Shown: positions 42,166-54,164, counted from the stretch's first letter. The stretch: 64,000 nucleotides of DNA from Mesorhabditis belari (GCA_958450365.1 CAUEEP010000937.1:434501-498500); one strand, 5' to 3'. Notes: generated by a model not told the origin, from the letters alone. Program-made: numbers and translations.

Positions 42166-45100
42166 CTATAGTTTGATGACTTTTGAGAGTCCGACAATCG
42201 AGGCACCGGTCAGTGTGATTGAGACAGCGATCGCCATCAAGATGAAGTTGCGCTTACCCTGCAAAGCTTTTTGGGAGGGTTTGGGAAGGTTTTTTTTTAA
42301 AGAATCTTTAAGAAATCTATGTAGGGAAAGGTTTATTATGAAATAAAGCTATTGATTAAAGCTTTTCATTGCTTTTCATAGCTTCAGACGGACGGACGGA
42401 CAGACAGATAGACAGACGGACAGACGGATGGACAGACGGACAGACAGACGGACGGACAGACGGGCAGACGGGCAGACAGACAGACAGACAGACGGACGGA
42501 CAGACGGACGGATAGACAGACAGACAGACGGACCGACAGACAGGCGGACGAACGGACGGACGGATGGACAGACGGACAGACGGACAGACGGACAGACGGA
42601 CAGACGGACAGACGGGCAGACAGACAGACCGACGGACAGACAGACGGACGGACAGACGGGCAGACAGACGGACAGACAGACGGACAGACAGACGGACGGA
42701 CAGACGGACGGATAGACAGACAGACGGACGGACGGACGGACAGACGGAAAGACGGGCAGACAGACGGACAGATGGGCAGACGGACAGGCGGACGAACGGA
42801 CGGACGGATGGACAGACGGACAGACGGACAGACGGGCAGACAAACGGAAAATGCTGCTTCTCTTTAAACGATCATCGTAGTGTAGTGACTAGTGTGGTTG
42901 TCTACGGAATGAATTGAGATCAAGAGGTGGGTTCGAATCCTTCACCTACCACTTGAAAGACTAGCGGAAACTCGACTCAAGAAGTATAACAAAACTTTGA
43001 TGCTAGAAAACTCGCGTTTACAAACTTACTGGACGACTGTACTTTGTTTAACAACGTACTTTGACTACTGTACTTTCTTTCCTCACCTGAATCTCTTTGA
43101 AATAAAAAATGCTCCACAAAGCGGCCACACAACCGGGCAGAGTGGTGATGATCGGGAAAGTGACAGCCTGCAAATTGGTTTCTGAATTCAGCGCAATAGA
43201 AAGGCTTCGTTTACAGAATTCAGCTCAAAGTACAGTACGTACAGTCTTTCTGGAGTAAGGGAGATCAAGTGCCTTGTAGTGTAATGTTTAGCACAATGAC
43301 CCGATTAGAGAAAGGTAGTGGGTTCGAGTCCCGGCGGCGCAAGTTTTTGCTCTGCCCTAGTTACTATGGTCAGTCAGACTTTTCAAAGTGCACAAACACT
43401 TGCTTCTCCTAGCTACCGTAATCCCTCTCCTAGCTACAGTAATCCTTCTCCTAGCTACAGTAATCCCTCTCCTAGCTACAATAATCCCTCTCCTAGCTAC
43501 AGTAATCCTTCTCCTAGCTACAGTAATCCCTCTCCTAGCTACAGTAATCCTTCTCCTAGCTACAGTAATCCCTCTCCTAGCTACAATAATCCCTCTCCTA
43601 GCTACAGTAATCCTTCTCCTAGCTACAGTAATCCCTCTCCTAGCTACCGTAATCCCTCTCCTAGCTACCGTAATCGCCAGGCGCCCAGTAGGGGTGAACT
43701 TACATGTCAATTGAAGATATTGTAGTCTAATGGTTACGGTAACTGGCCTAGATTAGGAATACGGTAGCTAGGCAAGCCTACGGTAGATAGGCTGGTTACA
43801 GTAGATAGGCCAGCTAGTTGGGCCACGCTTAAGAACGGTGCGTCAAAACTCACAAAGCAACCAGCCCAGCTAAAACCCCCAACCCAGGTTAAAAGGCTTT
43901 TCTCGCTGGCCTGGTCAATGTGACGTGGTGGCCTAGTGGATAAGGGGCTTGGATACAAAGCGATTTCCCGGCCCTTGCTCGGGTTCGAGTCCACCCTCCG
44001 CCAATTTCTTTTCTTTTTTTGATTCAATGAAACTAGTAGGTTTCTATTTTCTCAGTGCACTAGAAAGAGTGCGTTTAGGAGCTCAAAGTACTTACTTGGG
44101 ACAAGTTATCGTTTGCGATGAAAAATGACGATTGTGCGATTGCCCACAACAAGCCACCGCCAAAAGCTGGTAGAGTGATTGCGTTGTTGATTGTTGGCTT
44201 GTTTTTTCTTGAGAACGTACTGTAAATAGTAGTCTAAAGTACTTTATTTACTTGAATATCGAATAGCCGACGAAAAGCGCGGTGCCAGTGACAAAAATGC
44301 CGAAATAATGCGAAAAGATGTAGCTCATCCCGTCCTGAAAACAAATTCGAGTCGATTTGCTGAACTATGGCTTTCTAGAGGCTTTAGGTGCTTTATAAAG
44401 GTGCATAAAGGCTTTCTAAAGCTCCATAAAGCTGCCGCTAACACTAACCGTTGGATAAAAGGGAAATCTCTCGGGATTATCCTGCATAACGATCACTGGG
44501 ACGAACGTTAAACCATAGAAACAACCCGAGATCAAAGCAAGAAGAATTCCGCTGAAACGAAAGACACAAAATGTGCTGTGAGTTCCAGATTTACGAAAAA
44601 ACACTTTGATTTGGTTGAATTTTTTAAATTTTTCACTTAATTATTGAAGATCTCGAATCAAGCTCTCAAAACCGAAAAAACACAGAGATTCTGCCAAATT
44701 AAACTGTTATTCTTCCGATCTGGATATCACGGAAATTATGGAACTTCTTAGCTTTCAAAAGTAAGCAAAACTCCCGGTGGTCGAGTGGCTAGCGCGCTCG
44801 GCTACCAATCTGAGGGTCCTGGTTCGGTTCCCCGACTCAAAAATTTCCGGAATAAAGCGATTTTTATGAGCTCAGATGCTCTTGTGCGTTCCAGAATCGC
44901 TAGAAATTTGTTTAAAATTTCAAGATCTTCAATTATCAGCAGTATATAGGCTTGTACTAAAATTAAACGATTTTTATGAGCTCTGATGCTCTTGTGCGTT
45001 CCAGAATCGCTAGAAATTTGTTTAAAATTTCAAGATCTTCAATTATCAGCAGTAAATAGGCTTGTACTAAAATTAAGGCCTATAGGCTATAAATCTCAGC

Positions 45101-48100
45101 TATAAGGTCCAGCTAAAAGGTCTAAATCCCAGCTATAAGGCACAGTGAGGCATTAGGCAGCTATAGCTACAGTGAGGCATTAGGCAGCATATCAAGGATG
45201 CTTTCAAAACCCAAAAGTCAGCCTAAATTTCTCTGACCGAATGGCATCTACCACAAAAATTCCTTTTTTCGTTTTTTATCAAGATTTTATAATATTTTAT
45301 TTTATAATTTTAATCATGATTTTATGATAAGTTAAAATAGATTGAATTCGAGCAATTAGACATCGAAACAAAATGAAAAGCAGTGAAAGGCATCGAACCC
45401 GAGCAAATATCTGACCGTTCGCTCTGGAAACAAGATACTTATCCACTACACCATGAGGTCATGTTCCCATGAGGTGAAAAAAAGCCTTATCTAGGCTTTT
45501 GACTGATTTTTGACCTGACTTCCTCAACGTATTTCTCCTTTTTTTTTTCTTTGTCTCCCTTGTCTTTCCCTTTTTCTCTTCGCGATCAAGGGACCAAATG
45601 GCTCAGTCGGTTAGAGCTCAGAGCACGGAAAGGCTGGGGGGTCAAAGGGGTCGAGGGTTCAATCCCTTCTCCGGTCATTTATTTTTCCTTTCAATTCTTT
45701 ACTATTGTTTTGATTTTCCCTGATCGGTAATCCAATTTCAATCTCTATGCAAAACATTTCACTGACACTCCTCGTCCTCGTGCCCCCATTTCTTGTCTCA
45801 CTTCGGCTCCATCAACTTTCGTCGTTCGATTCAAAACCTCATCATCGGATTGCTCAGGCGTTGCACTCAACTTTTCATTTTCCGCGTCATGCTAAATTTG
45901 AGATAATAAATTCATATAGAAATTGGGGAATTTAAAGAATTGAATTTAAAGATTTGAGTTTATAGATTTGAATTTAATGATTTGAATTTAATGATTTGAA
46001 TTTAAGGATTTGAATTTAAGGATTTGAATTTAAGGATTTGAATTTAAGGATTTGAGTTTATGGATTTGAAAATCAAGCGAAATTCAACCTGAAAAGAAGC
46101 TTTAGAAGTAAGCAAGTCATCGCTAGCTTTGAAAGAATCTCTCTAGACCTCTCTAGACCTCTCTAGACCTCTCTAGACCTCTCTAGACCCCTCTAGACCC
46201 CTCTAGACCCCTCTAGACCTCTCTAGACCTCTCTAGACCTCTCTAGACCTCTCTAGACCCCTCTAGACCTCTCTAGACCTCTCTAGTTTATTTTTAAATA
46301 AGACTACGATACAGATAGCTTTTTCGATCGATATACACTACTGGACAATGAAATATGATATTTGAAAAAAGATCGTCACTTTCACGCGTCTATAACTCCC
46401 TTGTCTTTACCGTATTTCTAAATATTAATATTACCATTGTGTAGCCCTTGAAAAGAGCTTTCAGAAAATGTATAACACTAATCGTTTAAACTCAAAGACA
46501 ACGGAGTTACAGACGCGCGAAAGTGACGATCGTTTTTCAAATATCATTTTCCATTGCCCAGTGCTGTAGGTTCAACTTGGAATTTTTTCCATTTCTACTG
46601 CCTTTCCTTGTAAGTGCAGACTATCCACTAGACCACCGCAGCGCCTGTCGAGCCAGCGTGTATAAGCTATATAAGCTATAAGTTAGACTTGAAGCTCGAG
46701 TCAAAAGGCCAGCTTAAGTTGGTGCCTTTTAGAAATGAGAAAATTCCAACGCGAGCCTAATTCCACGTTTTTTCATCTTTCAAATATCATATTTCATTCT
46801 CCAGTGCTGTAGATTTGAATTTAAAGAATTGAATTTAAATTCAAGCTTTAAAGAAAAGCTGGGCAAAGAAAAAATGACACACACCGTTTCTGTCGAGTTT
46901 TCGCTGGTGTTATTCTTGAATAGAATGGTTTGAAAAGGTTATTTTTGAATAACTGAAGGTTTATTGCTATTGTCGCTGAGACAATAGTCGCTGCTATTGT
47001 CGGTTAGAGCTCCCCTTTTTCTCGGTTAGAGCTCAGCTCCCCCATTTTTCCCCTCGGCCGGCTCCTCTTCCGCTTTGCCACAATATAAGAAAAGAGCTAG
47101 CTAATTATTAGATTCTAATTCTCATATTCTAACTCTCATATTCTAATTCTCATATTCTAACTCTCATATTCACAATCTAATTACTATTTTATATAATTAC
47201 CAGATGCAAAGTGATCCTTTTTCCCTCGGCCGGCTCCTCTTCCGCTTTGCCACCTCGGATTCGAGAGAAAAGAAAACCACTAAAAATTTTGTCTTCTTTT
47301 TCACTTGTCTTCTTTTTCAGATGTACTTTGCGCTCGCTTTGTAAACGCACGCCTTCTGGCGGACTCTTGTGTGGGAAATGAGAACAAAAACTCACCCAAC
47401 AAGCACCAACGAGAGCCCAAAATAGTTGAGAATCGAGCTCTCTGGTGGATTTGCTTTCATGCCGAAAAGACCGAATCTAGAATTTTCTAGGGAATACAAA
47501 TGGATTCTAAAGGAACTTCTAAAAGTACTGTACTTCTGTACTGTACTTCTATAAGTACTGTACTTCTATAAGTACTGTACTTCTAAAAGTACTGTACTTC
47601 TAAAACAATTGTACTTCTAAAACAATTGTACTTCTAAAAGTACTGTACTTCTAAAACTATTGTACTTCTAAACCTATTGTACTTCTAAAAGTACTGTACT
47701 TCTAAAAGTACTGTACTTCTATAAGTACTGTACTTCTAAAAGTATTGTACTTCTAAACCAATTGTACTTCTAAACCTATTGTACTTCTAAAAGTACTGTA
47801 CTTCTATAAGTACTGTACTTCTAAAACTATTGTACTTCTAAACCTATTGTACTTCTAAAAGTACTGTACTTCTAAAACCTAGCCAAGCAAATCTCCCTTC
47901 AAACCTTCCACCCGCCCATCCAGTCAAACAATTCGTTGTGTTCCAGATGAGAATCCCAAGCGCCATCCCGAGCCGCGAGATCACTGGAATCGCCATCGAA
48001 TTCCCGATCGACCAAAACATTCCACCTGGAAAAAGAGTTGCTGTGATGTCCAGCTTAGAGAATGGATCGGGTGGGCGCGGGTGGGGATAACCTTGAGGCT

Positions 48101-50468
48101 AGAAACTAGAGGGGTCAAAGTTAGCTCGAGTAGCAGATCACCAAAAGGCACCAAACATCCAGCTTTTATTGTTAAACAATAGAATGCGTTCCAGGCTGAG
48201 AAATAAACCACGCAATGGTTTACAGAAATGCTTAAAAGCTGCAGATTATGCACCGATAGATTCGGCTTAAAATCAACTTCTTTCCAACTTCACTAAATAG
48301 TGAAATTTTGTTTTCAGAATTTAGTGTGACTTCCAGATAAGCAGCTAGTGTTTTCAGAATTGTTAAAAACTTGAGTAAACCTTGAGTAAAGTAGCGCGTT
48401 CAAAGTTGGGTAACGAAATCGTCTCAAAACTAGTCAAATGTTCTCAAATTGTTCTCAAAATTTAGTGTGACTTCCAAATAAGCAGCTAGTGTTTTCAAAA
48501 ACATCGTACAATTCAAACCAACCAAGCATTGCCAACGGGTAGAAACCGGGGAATCCAATATAGACGAAAGTGCAAAAGCCGACAAGGAGAATCGCCGATG
48601 ACATCACCCATTGCACAAAGAAGCCTAGAAAAAAAACCCTTCTGGCCTTTTGCAAACAAATCCCTTCTGGCAAACGCCAATTTCACTAATTTCACTAATT
48701 TCCTCTTTTTCTAAAAAGAAAATCAGATTTTACTCGAAAATTTTCGAGGATTCTTTTCTTGAAAAGATCTTCTTTATAAAGAAAGTTTAACCATCTTTAT
48801 AAAGATTGTTTAATCGGTTTCTTCTTTGAATAAATAATTAACTACTTAAATAATTCTAAAAGCTCTAAAGCTCTAAACACTCTAAAAGCTCTAAAGCTCT
48901 AAACACTCTAAAGCCTTAAAGCTCTAAAAGCTCTAAACACTCTAAAGCTCTAAAGCTCTAAACACTCTAAAAGCTCTAAACACTCTAAACACTCTAAAGC
49001 TCTAAACACTCTAAAAGCTCTAAAACTCTAAAAGCTCTAAAAGCTCTAAACACTCTAAAGCTCTAAACACTCTAAAGCTCTAAACACTCAAAGCCTAAAC
49101 CCTCTAAAGCTCTAAACACCTAAAAGCTCTAAAAGCTCTAAACGCTCTAAAAGCTCAAAAGCTCTAAACACTCTAAAAGCTCTAAAGCTCTAAACACTCT
49201 AAAAGCTCTAAAAGCTCTAAACACTCTAAAGCTCTAAACACTCTAAAGCTCTAAACACTCTAAAGCTCTAAACACTCTAAAAGCTCTAAAAGCTCTAAAC
49301 ACTCTAAAAGCTCTAAAAGCTCTAAACACTCTAAAAGCTCTAAAACACTCTAAAGCTCTAAACACTCTAAAGCTCTAAACACTCTAAAAGCTCTAAAAGC
49401 TCTAAACACTCTAAAAGCTCTAAAAGCTCTAAACACTCTAAAAGCTCTAAAAGCTCTAAACACTCTAAAAGCTCTAAAGCTCTAAACACTCTAAAGCTCT
49501 AAACACTCTAAAAGCTCTAAACACTCTAAAGCTCTAAACACTCTAAAAGCTCTAAACACTCTAAAAGCTCTAAAAGCTCTAAACACTCTAAAAGCTCTAA
49601 AGCTCTAAAAGCTCTAAAAGCTCTAAAGCTCTAAAGCTCTAAACACTCTAAAGCTCTAAACACTCTAAAGCTCTAAACACTCTAAAAGCTCTAAAAGCTC
49701 TAAACACTCTAAAAGCTCAAAAGCTCTAAACACTCTAAAGCTCTAAACACTCTAAAGCTCTAAACACTCTAAAGCTCTAAACACTCTAAAAGCTCTAAAG
49801 CTCTAAACACTCTAAAAGCTCTAAAAGCTCTAAACACTCTAAAAGCTCTAAAAGCTCTAAACACTCTAAAAGCTCTAAAAGCTCTAAACACTCTAAAAGC
49901 TCTAAAAGCTCTAAACACTCTAAAAGCTCTAAAAGCTCTAACACCTAAAGCTCTAAAGCCAAAGCCCTAAGAAAAGCCAAAAGCTCAAAGCCAAAAGCCA
50001 AAGCCAAGCCCAAAAGCCCAAAAGCTCTAAAGCTCTAAAGCTCTAAAAGCTCTAAAAGCTCTAAAAGCTCAAAAGCTCTAAAGCTCTAAAAGCTCTAAAG
50101 CTCTAAAGCTCTAAACACTCTAAAAGCTCTAAAACTCTAAAAGCTCTAAAAGCTCTAAACACTCTAAAGCTCTAAACACTCTAAAAGCTCTCAAGCTCTA
50201 AACACTCTAAAAGCTCTAAAACTCTAAAAGCTCTAAAAGCTCTAAACACTCTAAAGCTCTAAACACTCTAAAAGCTCTAAAGCTCTAAAACTCTAAAAGC
50301 TCTAAAACTCTAAAAGCTCTAAAAGCTCTAAACACTCTAAAGCTCTAAACACTCTAAAAGCTCTAAAAGCTTACCATCTCCAGCATCGAATTTCTTAATT
50401 GGTACAAACATTGATCCAAAAAATAACACCGATACGCCACAGGCCAAAAGGCCCGTCATTGCTGGCAT
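42166..50468 (-). CDS. TMEM144-type multipass membrane protein
   Basis: Minus-strand exons, 5' to 3': 50375-50468 (exon may reach 50476), 48523-48624, 47905-48025, 47396-47476, 45802-45891, 44449-44551, 44252-44334, 44096-44207, 43087-43167 and 42166-42258. Recognisable TMEM144 blocks: [116 protein letters not shown] and [19 protein letters not shown]. The fold is that of drug/metabolite transporters, about 10 helices; a carbohydrate-transport role is proposed for the family but unproven. The joins on either side of the loop exon 45802-45891 are out of phase, so one small exon is missing. A 30-base candidate (46885-46914, [10 protein letters not shown]) did not fit cleanly. The start is the first Met in the first exon, matching the short cytosolic N-terminus of relatives. 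Confidence 0.9.
42388..42845. repeat. (CAGACGGA)n array
   Basis: A 4- to 8-bp array of CAGA and CGGA in the last TMEM144 intron. The 62896-63100 array is its reverse-complement type. Long Thr/Asp/Arg or Ser/Val/Pro ORFs over it are artefacts. Confidence 0.95.
42868..42951 (+). pseudogene. tRNA-like element
   Basis: ATCGTAGTGTAGTGACTAGTG then GTGGGTTCGAATCC. Intron of the TMEM144 gene, opposite strand. Confidence 0.45.
43269..43341 (+). tRNA. tRNA-like sequence, best-paired of the set
   Basis: TGCCTTG at the start pairs at six of seven positions (with wobbles) with CGGCGCA at the end. Box A TAGTGTAATGTTTAGCAC and box B GGGTTCGAGTCCC are intact, and four T-stem pairs hold. I cannot fix the anticodon because the anticodon stem is unclear. 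It may be a real or recently dead tRNA. Confidence 0.4.
43395..43682. repeat. 21-bp minisatellite (TCTCCTAGCTACAGTAATCCC)
   Basis: About 13 perfect-length units; every frame stays open, giving Tyr/Ser/Pro and other repeats. Not a gene. Confidence 0.95.
43921..44003 (+). pseudogene. tRNA-like element
   Basis: GTGGCCTAGTGGATAAGGGG then GGGTTCGAGTCC. GGATAAG subfamily, in a TMEM144 intron. Confidence 0.45.
44770..44839 (+). pseudogene. tRNA-like element
   Basis: CCGGTGGTCGAGTGGCTAGC (box A) and a fully paired five-base stem CTCGG/CTGAG around an eight-base loop containing ACC. Box B is GGTTCGGTTCC. The eight-base loop argues against function. Confidence 0.45.
44858..45078. repeat. ~107-bp tandem duplication
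   Basis: GCGATTTTTATGAGCTCAGA ... GGCTTGTACTAAAATTAA occurs twice in direct succession with two or three differences. Recent duplication. Confidence 0.9.
45382..45463 (-). pseudogene. tRNA-like element
   Basis: Minus strand: CTCATGGTGTAGTGGATAAG then GGGTTCGATGCC. GGATAAG subfamily. Confidence 0.45.
45591..45678 (+). pseudogene. tRNA-like element, class II size
   Basis: AATGGCTCAGTCGGTTAGAG then GAGGGTTCAATCCC with a long variable arm; relative of 29670-29753. Confidence 0.45.
45930..46078. repeat. 14-bp repeat (GATTTGAATTTAAG)
   Basis: About ten units in a TMEM144 intron. Confidence 0.9.
46137..46288. repeat. 10-bp array (CTCTAGACCT)
   Basis: About 15 units; reverse complement of the unit at 41632-41800. 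Confidence 0.95.
46333..46568. mobile_element. MITE-like inverted repeat (CACTACTGGACAATG ends)
   Basis: ACACTACTGGACAATGAAAT continuing to GATCGTCACTTTCACGCGTC is inverted at 46500-46568 (…CATTGCCCAGTGCTGTA). TA flanks both ends, as in Tc1/mariner-type insertions. A solo end is seen at 46777-46812. Confidence 0.75.
46609..46655 (-). pseudogene. tRNA-like remnant
   Basis: Only the 5' half (GCGGTGGTCTAGTGGATAGT on the minus strand) is recognisable. Confidence 0.3.
47110..47180. repeat. 13-bp repeat (TTCTAACTCTCATA)
   Basis: Five imperfect units in the TMEM144 region. Confidence 0.75.
47515..47882. repeat. ~16-bp repeat (AAGTACTGTACTTCTA)
   Basis: About 22 units; each holds the palindrome AAGTACTGTACTT or the variant ACAATTGTACTTCTA. 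It ends about 25 bp from a TMEM144 exon. Confidence 0.9.
48846..50370. repeat. 1.5-kb array (CTAAACACTCTAAAAGCT)
   Basis: Several hundred bases of mixed CTCTAAAAG, CTCTAAAG and CTCTAAACA units with no clear single period. Occupies most of TMEM144 intron 1 and runs up to the 5' splice site of the first exon (gene on the minus strand). Confidence 0.95.
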
Positions 50469-50479
50469 TCTTTTATCTA

Positions 50480-50815
50480 AAATAGAAAAAAGATTGATTT
50501 AACAATATAAAAAAGATTGATTTAACAATATAAACAACAAATAAAACAAACAATACAACAAACAACAACTTAAACAACAAATATAAAAAATCTGGCTGAA
50601 AATTACGTGCCCTAAACACTATAATTTAATAAACAACAAGAAAACGACAAGAAAGCGACAAAGAAAACGCTATAATTTAATGGTTTCTTTCAAAGAACAT
50701 GTAAAAATATCTATTTTTACAGTTGTAACAAAAAAACATTTAATAATTAAGAAATTTGGTTCCTAATCTCTTTAAATTTGGTTCCTTATCGAGCGAGCTT
50801 TGGAATTGAGATGGC
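50480..50815. other. Upstream of the TMEM144 gene, no gene seen
   Basis: AT-rich with a 26-bp duplication (AAAAAGATTGATTTAACAAT). Could hold a non-coding 5' exon. Confidence 0.4.
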
Positions 50816-50942
50816 TCCTCTTCCACTGGCTCCTCTACCACTGGCTCCTCTACCACTGGCTCCTCTACCACTGGCTCCTCTTCCACTGGCTCCTCTACCA
50901 CTGGCTCCTCTTCCACTGGCTCCTCTTCCACTGGCTCCCACT
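50815..50942. repeat. 15-bp repeat (CTGGCTCCTCTACCA)
   Basis: About eight units; open on both strands, not a gene. Confidence 0.9.
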
Positions 50943-51047
50943 ATGCTTTATACATTGTTTAAAACGATTTCAGATGTTGAGCGCACGTAATTTTCAGCCA
51001 CTATAAAAGGAACTAAAATAGAAAGCAACAAAAATCAAAGACACCGT

Positions 51048-51548
51048 AAAAACTCTAATAGAACTCTAACAGAACTCTAACAGAACTCTAACAGAACTCT
51101 AACAGAACTCTAACAGAACTCTAACAGAACTCTAACAGAACTCTAACAGAACTCTAACAGAACTCTAACAGAACTCTAACAGAACTCTAACAGAACTCTA
51201 ACAGAACTCTAACAGAACTCTAACAGAACTCTAACAGAACTCTAACAGAACTCTAACAGAACTCTAACAGAACTCTAACAGAACTCTAACAGAACTCTAA
51301 CAGAACTCTAACAGAACTCTAACAGAACTCTAACAGAACTCTAACAGAACTCTAACAGAACTCTAACAGAACTCTAACAGAACTCTAACAGAACTCTAAC
51401 AGAACTCTAACAGAACTCTAACAGAACTCTAACAGAACTCTAACAGAACTCTAACAGAACTCTAACAGAACTCTAACAGAACTCTAACAGAACTCTAACC
51501 GAACTCTAACAGAACTGTAATAGAACTCTAACAGAACTCTAACAGAAC
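51048..51548. repeat. 11-bp array (CAGAACTCTAA)
   Basis: About 44 units, virtually identical, so very recent or well homogenised. Confidence 0.97.
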
Positions 51549-52065
51549 AGTATATAGAAGCGTCGCGTCGTTTAACCAGGGTTAATTCAAAAAGTCAAAA
51601 GTTAAAAAGTAAAAAAAAAGCCGATTTTCAAAGCATTTTTTCTAAGCGCTGGTTAATGGGAAAAATCTGTGTAAACACTCAAAAAACTCTTCATTCTCTC
51701 TACTTTAATTCGATATTAAAACATTTCAAAATAAACGTACTCATTTCAAGCTATGAGGATTTATTTGAGAGTAAACTTCGATCTAGCTAAAGAGGATCTA
51801 GCTAAAGAGGATATTCGAGTATTTAAGGTAGGGAAAATGATAAAGCTTATAATTTCTGAAAAAAAGAAGAGACTCAAACGTGTAATGTGATCAACAATGA
51901 CTATTTGAGAGAAAAGAAAGAATTCAATTTCATTTTGTTCCAATTTTTCGTCAATTTTGTTCCAATTTTCAATAAACACAAGTGAAATTCGCTTTAGAAA
52001 ATAAATCATTTTAGAAAATAAATCATTTAGAAAATAAATCATTTTCTAAAAAGCTTAAAGAAAAC
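51549..52065. other. Intergenic, no gene seen
   Basis: AT-rich. Direct duplicates of GATCTAGCTAAAGAG near 51780 and of AAATAAATCATTTTAGAAAA near 52000. Confidence 0.4.
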
Positions 52066-52993
52066 TACCGTAATCGTATTGGAACCGTATTGGAACCGTA
52101 TTAGATGAAAAAAGGAACCGTATTGGAAGCGTATTGGAACCGTATTGGAACCGTATTGGAACCGTATTGGAACCGTAGTAGATGAAAAAAGGAACCGTAT
52201 TGGAACCGTATTGGAACCGTAGTAGATGAAAAAAGGAACCGTATTGGAAGCGTATTGGAACCGTATTGGAACCGTAGTAGATGAAAAAAGGAACCGTATT
52301 GGAACCGTATTGGAACCGTAGTAGATGAAAAAAGGAACCGTATTGGAACCGTATTGGAACCGTAGTAGATGAAAAAGGAACCGTATTGGAAGCGTATTGG
52401 AACCGTATTGGAACCGTAGTAGATGAAAAAAGGAACCGTATTGGAAGCGTATTGGAACCGTATTGGAACCGTATTGGAACCGTAGTAGATGAAAAAAGGA
52501 ACCGTATTGGAACCGTATTGGAACCGTAGTAGATGAAAAAAGGAACCGTATTGGAACCGTATTGGAACCGTAGTAGATGAAAAAAGGAACCGTATTGGAA
52601 CCGTATTGGAACCGTAGTAGATGAAAAAAGGAACCGTATTGGAACCGTATTGGAACCGTATTGGAACCGTAGTAGATGAAAAAAAGGAACCGTATTGGAA
52701 GCGTATTGGAACCGTATTGGAACCGTATTGGAACCGTATTGGAACCGTATTGGAAGCGTATTAGATCAAAATAGCAACCGTATTGGAAGCGTATTGGAAC
52801 CGTATTGGAACCGTAGTAGATGAAAAAAGGAACCGTATTGGAAGCGTATTGGAAGCGTATTAGATCAAAATAGGAACCGTATTGGAACCGTAGTAGATGA
52901 AAAAAGGAACCGTATTGGAACCGTATGGGGACCGTATTGGAAGCGTATTAGATCAAAATAGAAACCGAATTGGAACCGTATTAGATCAAAATT
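52066..52993. repeat. GGAACCGTATT minisatellite, large array
   Basis: Blocks of one to five GGAACCGTATT units separated by TAGTAGATGAAAAAA or TTAGATCAAAATA spacers; higher-order repeats of about 60 to 80 bp. Same family as 8737-9080. Confidence 0.97.
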
Positions 52994-53480
52994 CTTGATT
53001 TAATCAGCTTTTTTTAATCATTAAATAACGCTGAATTAAAATCGAGCTGATTAAATGAAAGCTGACAATGATTTCGGTAATTTTTTTGAAAAAAAAAGAT
53101 TTCCTTTAGTAAATGAATGATTATTTTATAAAAAAATGAAAAAATGAAGAAAATGAAAAGATATATGAAAAGATATTCAGTGGAAATCGAAATAAAAGCG
53201 GAAATCGGTTCGGTTGTAATCTCTTTTGCTCAGAGAAGAAGAAAAGTGATCGATTCTTTTCGGCGAGACTTTCACGAGTCCTTTCTAGTGATAAAATCGA
53301 GAAAAATCTTATTAAGCTATAGAAAGCTATAGCTAAAAGCTATAGAAAAGATGGAGAATATCAAATTCGACTATTTAAAATCATAAAAAGCATAAAGATC
53401 ATAAAAAGCATAAAGATCATAAAAAAAACTATCGAAAACACATAAAGTAAACACTGTAATTGAAAGGATCGTCCACTAAT
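52994..53480. other. Intergenic, no gene seen
   Basis: AT-rich. Short CATAAAGATCATAAAAAG repeats lie near 53384-53425. Confidence 0.4.
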
Positions 53481-53486
53481 AGAACG

Positions 53487-54145
53487 GCACACAACGAGTA
53501 CACAAATTTTTGTCTTCAAATCAAAAATCTAAGCACTAACAATTCTTAAATGATGTCCAACTAAGAGAAAAAATGCAAAAAGAATCAATTTCGACTTGTC
53601 AATTTTTTGTTGATAGGTCGAGAAATTTTGTCTTTTGACCTAATCAAAACATCAACGGTGCTGGCCATGTAGTTCACCAACTTCGATACGCCATATCTAC
53701 AGAAGTACTCGACAGAACCCATTGATAGTGTTATGTATTCTGAAAGCTCAGGTTGAGCTCTACACGATGGTAGTAGTTTTTCTATGTTTTCTATTTTATT
53801 CGGGTTTTTGCCCTTCTGAACACCAAAGTTGAAACCTAGAAATTTTCAAAGTCACTTTTCATCGCGATACCGTCGTCAAATCGTGCTGAAAGTGTGTTTT
53901 TTGGAATCTACGCAAAAAAATTGGCCCAGGAAAGTGGAATTTGAATAATTGCAACTGGGATATCGTAAGAAAATTGATTAGGTCAAAAGACAAAATTTCT
54001 CGACCTATCAACAAAAAATTGACAAGTCGAAATTGATTCTTTTTGCATTTTTTCTCTTAGTTGGACATCATTTAAGAATTGTTAGTGCTTAGATTTTTGA
54101 TTTGAAGACAAATGGTTTTTTTTCAAACTACGTACTCGTTGTGCG
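53487..54145. mobile_element. Inverted-repeat element (ACACAACGAGTAC ends)
   Basis: The left arm from ACACAACGAGTACACAAATT to TTTTGTCTTTTGACCTAATC (53487-53650) is inverted at 53975-54145. About 325 bp lie between, unrelated to any family I know. The right arm has an extra 15 bases. Confidence 0.8.
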
Positions 54146-54164
54146 GCAGGGTAGAGGGGGCGAG

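Noticed and set aside
42376..42917. Thr/Asp/Arg or Ser/Val/Cys-rich ORFs
   Set aside because: Products of the CAGACGGA array, within an intron of the TMEM144 gene; the similar case at 62778-63292 is rejected for the same reason.
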